Shown here in pieces: positions 1 through 12,000 of a stretch of 64,000 nt of DNA. Each line of letters begins with the position of its first letter. Positions within the stretch are counted from its first letter, which is position 1. The translations under genes were made by a program, and so were the position numbers. The stretch is from Gordonia polyisoprenivorans NBRC 16320 = JCM 10675 (GTDB taxonomy: Bacteria > Actinomycetota > Actinomycetes > Mycobacteriales > Mycobacteriaceae): NCBI RefSeq assembly GCF_000241325.1, contig NZ_BAEI01000067.1, positions 52,106 to 116,105 on the forward strand, written 5' to 3'. The notes beneath the pieces were generated by a model. It did not search any database. It was not told where the DNA came from and saw only the letters and a list, made by a program, of their open reading frames with translations.

Positions 1-97
1 GCTCGGCGATCGGCGACCGACAGATGTTGCCCGTGCACACGAACAGAATCGACTGGGGCCGGTCGCCCACTCCCGGACCGCTCTGTCCTTCGCTCAC
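1..97 (-). CDS. Low-molecular-weight protein tyrosine phosphatase, N-terminal part (cut by window edge)
   Basis: Only the first 32 codons lie inside the window. The frame opens at a GTG (97-95) that overlaps the TGA of the NRPS gene as GTGA, so translation is probably coupled. The peptide has a short hydrophobic strand ILFV followed by C-TGNIC-R-S, which is the C-x5-R-S phosphate-binding loop of low-molecular-weight tyrosine phosphatases (bases about 14-37). In capsule systems such enzymes (Wzb-type) dephosphorylate the BY-kinase that controls polymer export. A Wzz/BY-kinase gene does lie upstream in the same direction (18246-19628), separated by the NRPS. The family call is firm despite the truncation. 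The pairing with that kinase is inference. Confidence 0.85.
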   Translation of the reverse strand, partial: MSEGQSGPGVGDRPQSILFVCTGNICRSPIAE

Positions 98-3000
98 CAA
101 TGCTCCTCGAGTAGTTCCGCGATCTGCCGCATCGACGCCGGCCCACCAAGATCGGCGTGCGCACGACCGGTCTCGATCACCTCGACGTCACCGTCGAGAT
201 AGGGCGCCCACGCCTGCCTCTTCACGTCCACATCCATGCCGCCGTCGTTCGACGCCAGGTACAGGACCCTACCTGCGGTCACCGACGACGGCTGATGTCG
301 GCGCAACCCATCGACGACGATCCCGATGCGGTGGGTGACGGTGGCCGCCAGGTCGGGGTCGGCGGCGGCGAGGGGCTGCAGCAGCTCGTCGAGCCGGGCC
401 GCATCGTCGTCGGCGACGCCCTCGAGTTCGGCGGCGGCGACTTCGGCCGGGGTCCGTGGGTCGAGAAGCACCAGTAGCGCGATCTCTCCGCCACTCTCGA
501 CGATCTGCCGGGCGATCTCGTGGGCGAGCACCCCACCGTACGACCAGCCGATCAGTCGATACGGACCGTTGGGTTGGCGCTCGCGGATCGCGGTCACGTG
601 ACGTGCCGCGATGGCGGCCAACGACTCCGGCATCGCGTGCGCGGTGTCGAGGAGCTCGGGTAGTTGGACGCCGAGCACGCGGCGATCCGGCAGGGCGTGG
701 GCCAGCGGGGCGTAATCGGTGACGATGCCCGTCACGGTGTGCACCACCCACAGCGGCGCGCTCTCCCCCACCATGGCCTTGCGCGCCGCGCTCTCCGCCG
801 ACAACTCCACCACCCGGTGCTCCAGCAGCCGGTCACCGCTGGCGACGACGCCGGCGGGTGTGGCGTGCGCGAACAGTTCGGCAACCGACATCCGCAACCC
901 GGTACGGTGCTCGATCTCGTCACGTAACGCGATCAGCGCCAACGAGTTTCCGCCGGCGTCGAAGAAATCGTCGTCCATGCCGACCGGCACCCCGAGGACC
1001 GACTCGAACGCCGCGCACACCGCGTGTTCGTGGGCGGTGGCCGGTGCGCGACCGGATCGGGTCCATTGCGGCGGTGGGAGCGCAGCGTCGTCGATCTTGC
1101 CTGCGCTGGTGTGCGGTAACGCGGCGACGGCGATGATCTGCGCGGGCACCATGTGCCGCGGGAGCGTGCGGACGACCGCGCGGCGCATCTGCTCGACGCC
1201 GGCCGCGTCACCGACGACGTACGAGATCAGGGCGGCGCCGGCCGGACCCGGCCGGACGACGGTTGCCGCCTGTGCCGCCCCCGATCCCAAGAGCACGGCG
1301 TCGATCTCGGCGGGTTCGACGCGTTGCCCGCGGATCTTGATCTGTCGGTCGACGCGCCCCACATAGATCAGGCCACCGCCGCGCCGGTCCCAGCGCACGA
1401 GATCACCGGTGCGATAGAGCCGTTCGCCTCCGGGGCCGGCAACGAACCGTGCGGCGGTCTTGCCTGGATCACCCAGATATCCGCGCGCCAATCCGGTTCC
1501 GGCGACGTACAGTTCGCCGACCACACCGGGCGCCGCCGGCCGCAGCCGCCGGTCCAGAATGATCGTTCCGATGCCGGGCAGCGGGTATCCGATCCGATTC
1601 GGCTCGTCGGATCGATAGGGGGCGCCGGTCACCCAGACGGTCGCTTCGGTGGGACCGTACACGTTGTCGACCTCGGTGTGCGCCGACCACTGGTCGGCAA
1701 GGGTGCGCGGCAACGCTTCTCCCCCGATGAAAACGCGACGCATCGACGGCAACGCCGCGGGGTCGACGGTTTGCATCACCGACGGCGTCCCGAGTATCAC
1801 GGTGGCGCTGACGTCCCGTAGCCACGCGGTCAGTTGGTTGCCGGCGCGCACCGTCGACGGCGCAACCACCAGTGCCGCACCCGCTCCGACCGCCGACAGG
1901 ATCGCCATGATCGACGCGTCGAACGCCGGGCCGGTGGTGAACGCGACCCGGTCCAACACCGAGATGCCGCTCACCCTGGTGCAGCGGTGCAGTCCACGAT
2001 GGGTGACCGCGACCGCGCTGGGGGTGCCCGTGGTGCCGGAGGTGGTGATGATGTAGGCGAGCGCATCGGGTGAGACCCGTTGTGCTGGAACAGGTGTGAC
2101 AGGACCGTGAGGTTGGGGTGGAATATCGTGACGGGTCACCGGTCGGGCCTGCGCAAGCGCGAGGGTCTTCTCGATGCGGGCGGCCGGATGATCGACGTCG
2201 ACGGCCACGATCACCGCCCCGAGCCGGCTCACCGCCCACCACGCCACCACCCATTCGACGGATCGGTCGATGAGCAGCCCGACCCGATCTCCCACGCGCA
2301 CACCGCGGTCGGCGAAGCTGCGGACGGTCACCGAGACCCAGGCGTCGAGCTCGGCAAAGGTGAGATGCCGTACACCGTCGCCGACGGCCATCACGTTCGC
2401 ATGCCGACGCACGGCCGCGTCGAGAATGTCGTGCAGCAGTGGCGGTTCGACGCTGTCGGGGGTGGCGCCCGCATGCTCGAGGATGAACTCCGACTCGCGC
2501 CGGCTCAGCAGACGGGTGGGGTCGAGGCGCTGTGTTCCGTCGCCGGTGACGATCTGCAGTGCGGTGCCGATTCTCCGGACGATCGTGTTGATCTGAGCCT
2601 CCGAGAACAGTTGTCGCGCATAGATCACGTCGATGCGGTGTCCCTCGGGGTCGAGTGCGATGATCACCTGCAGATCGAATTCGCTTCTCGGGCTGAACTC
2701 GTCGATGCCGGGCACGGTGCCGGCGGCTGCCGCTGAGCCCGACGCCATGGCTCCGTCGACCACCGAGAACATGATCTGCACCAGGGGATGTCGGCCGACG
2801 ACGCGGGTGACACCGAGATGGTCGACGACGTCGTCGAAGGCGACGAGGGCATGGTCGGTGGCCGCGAGGTCGTCGTCGCGCACCATGTTGATGAGTTCCT
2901 CGACGGTACCGACGGCCCCGATCCGGGTGCGCACCACCACGGTCGACACGAGCATGCCGACCACCGACCGCCACCGGTCGTCGCCGCGCAGCGAGACGGG

Positions 3001-6000
3001 GGTGGCTATGGCGATGTCGTCGGCGCCGGCCTGCACGCTCAGCGCGAATGCTGTTGCCGCGTGCAGGATGTGGAACTCGGAGGCGTGGTGGACGCGTGCG
3101 GTGCTGCGGATCTTGTCGGTGAGCTGGCGGGTCAGGGTGCGACGCACGGTTGCCGTCGAGAGGTCACGCACGACGGGTCGGTGTTCGACGAGGCCGAGGT
3201 CGTCGGCGTATCCGTCGAGCGCTTGCTCCCAGAACTCCAGCTGGTCAGCACGTTCGGTACGTTCTCGCGCGTCGAGTTCTGCTGCGGCACCGAGAAAATC
3301 ACCCGTCGACGGACCGAGTGGGGTGCCCATCACTGCGGCGGTGAGGTCGGCGGCGATCATGGCCGCGGATTCGCCGTCGATGCTGATGTGGTGTACGAGG
3401 ATGCCCATCGCGAGTGGACGCTCGCCGGTGTCCGTGAGCACGCCGACGACGAGCGCCCGCACCGGCGGTTGGCCGGCGGAGTTGGCGGGCGGGAGGTGCA
3501 GCAGACCGGTCAGCACATCGGCGTCGAGTGAGTCAGCGGGGAGGATCTCGACATCGGGTGACCAGCCCTCGACGACCCGCTGGCACGGGCCACTCCCCGT
3601 GTCGCCGTAGGCCAGACGCAAAGCCTGGTGGCGGGCGATCACGGCGAGCAGAGCGTCGGCCGCCTTCTCAGCGGTCACGCCGTCGGGTACCGGCACCACG
3701 ACGGGTACCGCATAGAGGGGTGCGGCCTCGGCCATGGACGCCGCGGTCCACAGTCGTCGTTGCGTCGGCGCCAGCGGCACCCACTCCCCGCCGACAGCGC
3801 CCTCCACACCCGCGACAGCACTCATTTCTCCGCCGACAGCGCCCTCCCCAGCGCCGACGGCGCTCACCACACCCGCGACAGCGCTCGCCAGGGCACGCGG
3901 CGTCGGGTGGTCGAAGACGAGCGCGGTCGGCACCCGCACGCCCAGGTCGCGTCCCAACCTCGACGACACCTGCGTCGCCGACAACGACGTGCCGCCGAGC
4001 GTGAAGAAGTCCTCGTCGGTCGCGACGTCGTCGACGCCGAGGATGTCGGCCATCACCGCGCGCACCGCCTCCACATCGTGCGAGTTCGGCTCGCCGACAG
4101 CCGCAATGGGCCGCGGCGTCACCTCCTCGGCCACCACCCCGGTCGGCAGCGCCGTCAGCTCGGGGAACGGTCGGTCGAGGTCGTCGGCCATCGCCGCGAG
4201 TGCCGCGCACACGTCGGTGAGCAGCGCATCGGCCACCTCGGCCGGCACCCGCGGTGAATACACCGCGGTCGCCTCGAGGTGCCCGTCGACGATGGTGATC
4301 ACCAGCTCGGCGTCGAGTTTGGCGGCCACCGCATCTCCGTCGAGTGGCACGGGCTCCGCGCGCACCCCGTCGGCGAGGACTCCCGCGTTGAACACCCCCG
4401 CATTGAACACCCCTGCCCCGTCGAGCGCGGGCACCACGTCCTGGCCGACGAGCAGGATCGAGGTGAGCGGGTCGATGCCGTCGCGAGCACCGGGGCGGAC
4501 GGCTGCGGCCACCGCCTCGTAGGGCACCTCGGCGTGGGCGAGGGCGTCGAGCGCGACGTCGCGCGCCTGCCGCACCGCCGACCGCATCGACGTGGTGGCG
4601 TCGATCCGGGTGCGCAGGGCGACGGTGTTGACGAACATCCCGACCACCGACTCCCACTGCGGTGCCGACCGCCCGTGCACGGGCATCGCGATGACCACGT
4701 CGTCGCGTCGTGCCCAGCGGCCGAGGACCGATGCCAGCGCGGCATGGGCTGCCTGGAACAATGTTGCCGATTCCCGTTGTGCCGCAGCGGTGATCGCGGT
4801 GGTGACGCCGGTGTCGAAGCGGTGGGTGATACGGCCACCCGGTCCGACGTCGCCGCCGACGCCGGGGGTGCGGAACGGGGCGGCCCCGTCCAACACCTGT
4901 TGCCAGTGGCGGATCTCGCGGGCGTAGCGGCTCGACGGATCGTCGGGGCGCCCGAGGAGCGCGAGATGCCACTGGGTGTAGTCACCGTAGGTGAGTGCGG
5001 GCGCCGCCAGTTCGGTGCCGGTGAAGGCCTGGGCGAGCTCGCCGAGGAGCAGTCGCACCGACCAGCCGTCGAGCGCGATGTGATGTGCGGTCACGGCCAC
5101 ATCGACGTGGTTGGCGCTCTCGAACAGGACTGCGCGAACACCGATTTCGCATTCCAGGTCGAAGGGCCGCGTGATCTCGTCCCGAATCGCCGCGCCCACA
5201 TCACCGTTCACCCGGACGATGCGGACGTCGGCGCCGTCGGCGAGTCGCTGCCACGGCCCGTCGTCGATGACGGTCCGTAGGCTCTCGTGGCGCCCGAGTA
5301 CCGCGACCATCGCCTTGGCGAGCCTGTCGACGTCGACGGCTCCGCTCAGCCGCACCACCAGCGGTACGTGGTACGCCGTCGACGAGGGAGCACGCAGATG
5401 CTGAATCCAGATGCGCCGCTGCGGGTATGCCAGCGGCAGCCGTTCGGGTCGGGGCAGGTGGCGTGGCACAGCGACCGGTACATCGGAGCCCACCGGGATT
5501 GCCGCGGCGAGGGCGGCGACGGTCCGCGTGTCGAACAGGGTGCGGACCGCGACGTCGGCGCCGAGACGTTCGGAAAGCCGGGAAGCGACCTGTGTCGCCG
5601 ACAACGACGTACCGCCGAGGGCAAAGAAGTCGGCGTGCGCGTGCACCTCGTCGACGCCGAGGACCTCGCGGTACACGGCCGCCACCGTCCGCTCCACATC
5701 GGTGCGTGGGGCGACGATCTCCGCGACATCAGCCGCGAGGTCCGGGGCGGGCAGGCGGCTGCGGTCGATCTTGCCGGTCGGCCCGAGCGGCAGCCGATCG
5801 ACGAGTGTGATCGACGCCGGAACCACGCTGCGCGGCAGCACCGTACGCACCTGTTCCCGCAGGCTCGCACCGTCCACGGGGGAACCCGGTGCCGGAATGA
5901 CCCACGCGGCGAGCACCCGTTCACCGGCCGGGGTGCGACGGGCGGCGACGACGGCTTCGCTCACGTCCGCAAGACCGGCGAGCGCGGCCTCCACCTCGGC

Positions 6001-9000
6001 CGGTTCGATCCGGATGCCGCGCACCTTCAGCTGATCGTCGCGGCGACCGTGGATGACGAGGTCGCCGTCGGCGCGCCGGTGGACGAGGTCGCCGGTGCGA
6101 TACATCCGCGTCCCATCGGGGCCGGCCACGAACGCGGCCGCCGTGCCAGCCGGGTCGTCGAGATAGCCTCGTGCCAGGGCACTTCCGCCGATATACAGTT
6201 CGCCGATCGTGTAGGCGGGTACCGGCCGCAACGCGTCGTCGAGGATGACGGCGTCGACTCCGGGCATGGTGGCGCCGATGGTGATCGGGCCATCGAGGCG
6301 GCACCGCGCGCTGGTGACGGCGACCGTCGTCTCGGTCGGCCCGTACTCGTTGCTGACGATGTGCCCGTGCGCCATCCACGTTCCGGCCAGCCGGGCGCTC
6401 AGCGCTTCCCCACCAACCGCGACGTGCCGGACCTCCGGCACCTGCGCGGGGCTGATCGTCGACAGCACCGACGGCGTCGTCAGCAGCACAGTGGTCTCGG
6501 TGTCGGCGATGTGGTCGGCGAGGTCGTCGCCGCCGATCACCTCCGGCGGGCAGATCACGACGCAGGCTCCTGCGGCAAGGACGGGCACGATGCCCATCAG
6601 GTGCGCGTCGAAACCGACGGCGTACGTGTGCATCACGCGGTCTAGGGGCGTCAGCTCGAGGCGTCGGACGGTGTCGCGGGCCCAGCCGGCGAGTCCGCGA
6701 TGGGTGACGACGACGCCCTTGGGCCGGCCCGTGGTCCCCGAGGTGAAGGTGAGGTAGGCGGCGTCGTCGATGTGCAGCGGGCGCACCCGGTCGGCGCGGG
6801 TGAATCGTCGCCGTTCCCGCGAGTACAAGTAGGGGTTGTCGACAGCAATCACCGGCACCGCACCCACATCCGGCACCTCGTCGGCGACGAGCGTGAGAAC
6901 CACGGCAGCACGGGCACGGTCGAGTATGTCGCGGCGTCGGGCTGCGGGGTCGGCGGGGTCGACGGCTACGAAGGCCGCGCCGGTCCGGGCGATCGCCACG
7001 GTGGCCACCACCCCGAACACCGACCGCGGCAGGTGACACGCCACCACCTGTCCAGGTCCGATCCCCTGCTCGCGCAGCCGCCACGCGAGCGCGTCGGCGA
7101 GGCGGTCGACGTCGCCGTAACGCAGCGCGGCACCGCATCCGGGGATGCGGTGCGCGGCGTCGTCGACGGCGATCGCCGACGGTGTGGCGAGCTGCGCGTC
7201 GAGCAGCTCGGCCAGCGTCTCCGGCGGTGGTGGCTCCACCCGCCAAACTGCCGGGCCACCGAGGAGGTCGGCCCCCGTCCGTTCGGGTTGTGCCACAGCC
7301 TGTTCGAGCGTGGCTCCGAGGAGCGAGGCGAGGGCATCGAGTCGAGGTTCGTCGGTGACCCGCTCCCCGCAGGTGAGGTCGAGGTGTGCTCGTCCGTCGC
7401 GGCGGTGGCTCATCACATCGATGCCGAACAGTGGTGCGGTGGCGCCGGAGTAGCGCGACGCCACGTCGTCGGGGACGGCGCCGAGGACGACGTCGAACAG
7501 TGGGCGTCCGGCGCGGTCGCGGTCGGGGTCGGCGATGCGGCCGATCGCCGACAGCGGCAGGTCGGCATGGGCGAGCGCACCGACGTCGGTGGCGGTGACC
7601 CTGGTGAGGAGGTCGGTGAAGGGGATGTCGAGGTCGATGCGGGAGTGCAGCGGGACGGCGCGGGCGAAGAGTCCGGGGACGTCGGCCAGGCGCGGGTCAA
7701 CCCGCCCGGACAGTGCGGTGCCGATGGTGACGACGTCGCTGCCGGACTGTCGGGCGAGGATCATCGCGAGGACGGTGTGCAGCACGATGAATGGGGTGCT
7801 GCGCGCATCGGCGGCGAGCGCGTCGAGTTGCGCGGTGGTCTCGGTCGCGAGCACCACCGCGCTGTGGCGGGGCCGGCCGCCGGCGGGTGCACCGAGGTCG
7901 ATTTCGGGGAGTTGCAGCGTGGCAACGGGTTCGGCGAACACCGATGTCCAGTAGGCGGTGAGTTCGGCTCGGCGGGCGTCGAGGGTGTCGAGGCGCCACT
8001 GGGTGTAGCGCCGGTAGTCGACGGCCGGAAGGGTGGGCGCGGTCAGCGCCGACCGCAGGATCGGCAGCGTTTCGCCATCGGCGACGATGTGGTGGACGAC
8101 CACGAGAATCCATGTGGTGGCGTCGTGTTCGACGAAGGAAAGGCGCCACGGGAGGCTGGTCGTCAGGTCGATGGGTTCGGCCAGCGCGGCGAGTGCCTCG
8201 CCGACGTCGGCGACCTCGGTGACCGCGAGCGCACCCAGATGGGCGCGGACGTCGGCGTCGGTCCAGCGCTCTTGGTAGGGCGTGCCGTCGTCGGCGATCG
8301 GGAAGCTGGTGCGCAGCGCGTCGTAGGTCAGGGCGACGGAGGTGAGTGCGCCGCGCAGGTCGTCGATGCTGCCGTCCCAGATCTCGGCGACCGGGATCGC
8401 CATGGTCATGAGGTATCCGGTGCGGTCGGGTTCAGCACGCCACCGCAGCCACAGGTCTTCCTGCTCGGGCGCCAGCGGAAGCCGATCGGGTTGGGGGCGA
8501 ACACCATCCAGATCGGGAACAACGTCCGTCATCACGGCATCCAGCGCGGCCAGATCCCGGACGGTGGGTGCGGCGAAGACGTCGGTCACCGAGATCGCGA
8601 GCCCGGATTGGGTCAACCGGCTGGCCAGGCGTGCCGCCGACAGCGAGTTGCCGCCCACGGCAAAGAAGTTGGTGTCGGCGGTGATGGGCGGTGCATCGCC
8701 GAGGGTGGCGGCCATCGCGTCGGCAATCAGCTGTTCGCGATCGGTCAGCTCCCCCGGATCGCTCACGTCGGGCGCAGTGAGGCCGCGCAGCAACGCTTCC
8801 CGATCGAGCTTGCCGTGTGCGGTCAGCGGCCACCGGTCGACAAATCCGATCCGCGCGGGCACCTGATGCGCGGGAAGTGCTGCGGCACAAGCATCCATAA
8901 GGGTCGACTCGTCGGCGTCGCCGATCACGAATCCGACGAGCCGCTCGTCACCGGGCTGCGCACCCGAGTCGACGACGACCCGTGCGTCGTTAACGCCGGG

Positions 9001-12000
9001 CACGGATCGGAGTACCGCCACGACGGCGGCGGGTTCGACGCGGTATCCACGAATCTGCACTTGATCGTCGGTGCGGCCGAGGTAGGCCAGTCGGCCGTCG
9101 GACAGGCGACGCACCAGATCGCCGGTGCGGTAGCGGCGTGTGCCGTCGGGTGCGGCGACGAAGCGTGCCGCGGTCTCGGTGGGGTCGACGTATCCGCGGG
9201 CGAGTTGTGTTCCGGTGAGGTACAACTCGCCGCGTCCGCCGATCGGCACCGGCCGGTCCTGTACGTCGAGGACTTCCGCGCCGACGCCTGCGAGTGGTCG
9301 GCCGATGAGGGGTCGGTGGTCGCCGACGTCGATGTCGCCGCCGGTCACCTGGACGGTGGTTTCGGTGGGACCGTACATGGTGACGAGCCGGACGTCGGGA
9401 TGCAGGAGTGCCCACTGCTGCAGTGCGGTCGGGTCGAAGGCTTCGCCGCCGAGCACCAGGCACCGCAGCGTGCGTAGCCGGTGTGTGCCGATCGTCGGGT
9501 CGGTGAGCCGGACGAACGACGTGGGCGTGTGGGCGAGGATGGTGACGCCGCGGTGGTCGAGGGCGTCGACGAAGCGCTCGACGTCGATGACGTCGTCGCG
9601 GCGCACGATCGCGACGGTGCCGCCCGAGGTGAGCGCCCCGAAGATCTCCCACACCGACACGTCGAAGGTGGGGGCATGGGTGCACGCCCACACGTCGCCC
9701 GGTCGGGGGTCGATCAGGTCGCGGGAGGCGGCGAGCATGGCGGCCAGCCCGGCGCGGGTGGCAATGACGCCCTTGGGTGTTCCCGTCGAGCCGGAGGTGT
9801 GCATGACGTACGCATCGCCCGGGGCCGTCGCCCTCTCGCATCGCGCGAGCATCGCCGCGACCCGCTCCTGCGGCGCGGCCGGGTCGATCGGCACGACCAC
9901 CGCGTCGGCCATCAGCACGCCGACCATCGCGACGACCGCATCCACCGACGGCGGCAACGTCAACGGCACTTGATCACCGGCCCCCACGCCGCTGTCCGCA
10001 AGATCCGCGGCATACGCACTCGCCCGCGCCAGCAGGTGCGCATACGTCAGCGAACCGTGTTCATGCGCAACGGCGGTCGCCTCCGGATGACGCGCGGCCA
10101 CGCTCCGCAGCAGGTCGAGCACATCGGCGGGTTCGGCGGTGTGGGCAGGCGACTCGATGGGCTCGGCGGCAGGCAACAGATCTTCGACGCGAGCATCCGC
10201 GGCCCTCGCCAGCCCGCGTAGCACCGCGACGAATCGTTGCAGCAGAACAGGTCCGGCGGCGGGGTCGACGTGGTGCTCCGCGACTGACAGCGCGATGGTC
10301 ATGCCGGTGCCGGTGTCGCGGACGGTGACGTCCAGCGCGGTGCGCGCCTGCCCGGTGGGCAATGCCTCGTACTCGGCGATACCCGGCGGAATCGGCGGTG
10401 TGACGTCGTGGTCGAGGAGCACAGGTGGCACGGTGACCGGTGCGGTGTCGGCGTGCGCCATACCCGCGGCGAATGTAGTGTGCGCCTGCGCCAGCGCGTC
10501 ATCGACACGCGACGAACGAATGCCGCTGGCGCGCAGCGGAACCGTGCGTGCGAGCATCCCGACCAGGCCATGGGTGGCCGGGTCGTCGCGGCCGGCGACG
10601 GGGATGCCGATGACGGTGTCGTCGGTGCCGGTGATCTCGGCGAGGGTGGCGGCGAGCGCCACCCAGAGCAGCGCGTACACGGTGGTTCCGGCGTCGGCGG
10701 CCCGCTGTGCCAGGGCGGCGGCGGTGGCCGCGTCGAGCGTCGAGTGCTCCACCACCGCCGGTCCGGCGGTCAGCCCGGTGGGGTGCGGGTCGGGCGGCTC
10801 GGGCAGTGCGAGTGTGGTGGGGGCACCGGCGAGGTGGGTGGTCCAGTAGTCGGCGTCGGCCGGCACACGTCGCGCGGCCAAAAGCGGTTGCGGCTCGGGC
10901 CACTGCGGTGCCACGCCGTCGCGTCGGGCGTCGAGGGCGTGCAGGAAGTCGGTGACCAGCACCGGCACCGACCATCCGTCGACGACGATGTGGTGGGCCA
11001 CCAGGACCAGCTCGGCGCCGTCCGCGGAGATCACGGCCCGCCAGCCACAGTCGATGCTCAGGTCGAACGGGGTGCGCACCGCCGGGCGCTCATCCAGGTC
11101 GGTGATCGGCGTGATCTCTTCCGCCGAAAGCACCCGTGGCACAGGCTCCCCGTCGACCTCGGGGTAGATCGTCCGCAACGCCTCATGCCGATCGGCGACG
11201 TCACGCAGCGCAGTCGCGAGCACTCCCCGACCGGCGCTGCCGGTCAACCGGATTCGCACGGCGAGATGATAGGCCGCGGATGGTTCGACGCGGTTGAGGA
11301 TCCACAGCGCCCGTTGTGCCGCAGAGAGTTGCGCCAGCGGCTCACCCACCGCCACCTCACCGGGCCGAGCCATCAGCGTGGTGAGCGCCGACACCGTCGG
11401 ATGGGCGAACACGTCGCCGACGGTGACCCACCGCTGCGGTCCGCTGAGTTTGGCGGCCAGCCGCGCCGCCGACAGCGAGTTGCCGCCCAGGGCAAAGAAG
11501 TTGGCGTCGGCGTCCACTACGTCGACGCCGATGACCTCTTCGATCACCGCGGCGACCTGCTGTTCGGCGTCGGTGAGCGGTCGTGTGGGTGCGGCTGTGG
11601 CGGTGATCGCCGTGAGGAGCGATGCGCGGTCGAGTTTCCCGGTGTCGGTGACGGGCCACGAGGCGACGACGCCGATGCGCGACGGCACCGCATAGGCGGG
11701 GAGCTGGGCGGCGCACTCGGTGCGGAGGACGGCCTCGTCCAACGAGTCAGGGCCGGTGACCGCGGCGACGAGCCGTTCGTCGCCGGCACGATTGCCGGGT
11801 TCGACGAGGACGCGCGCATCGGTGACGCCGGGTAGTCGGCGCAGGACGGCGGCGATCTCGGCGGGTTCGATGCGGTGGCCGCGCAGCTGGATCTGGTCGT
11901 CGGTGCGGCCGAGGTAGGCGAGGCGGCCGTCGGGCAGGATGCGCACGAGGTCGCCGGTGCGGTACATGCGTGCGCCGGTCTGTTCGGGGTCGGCGACGAA

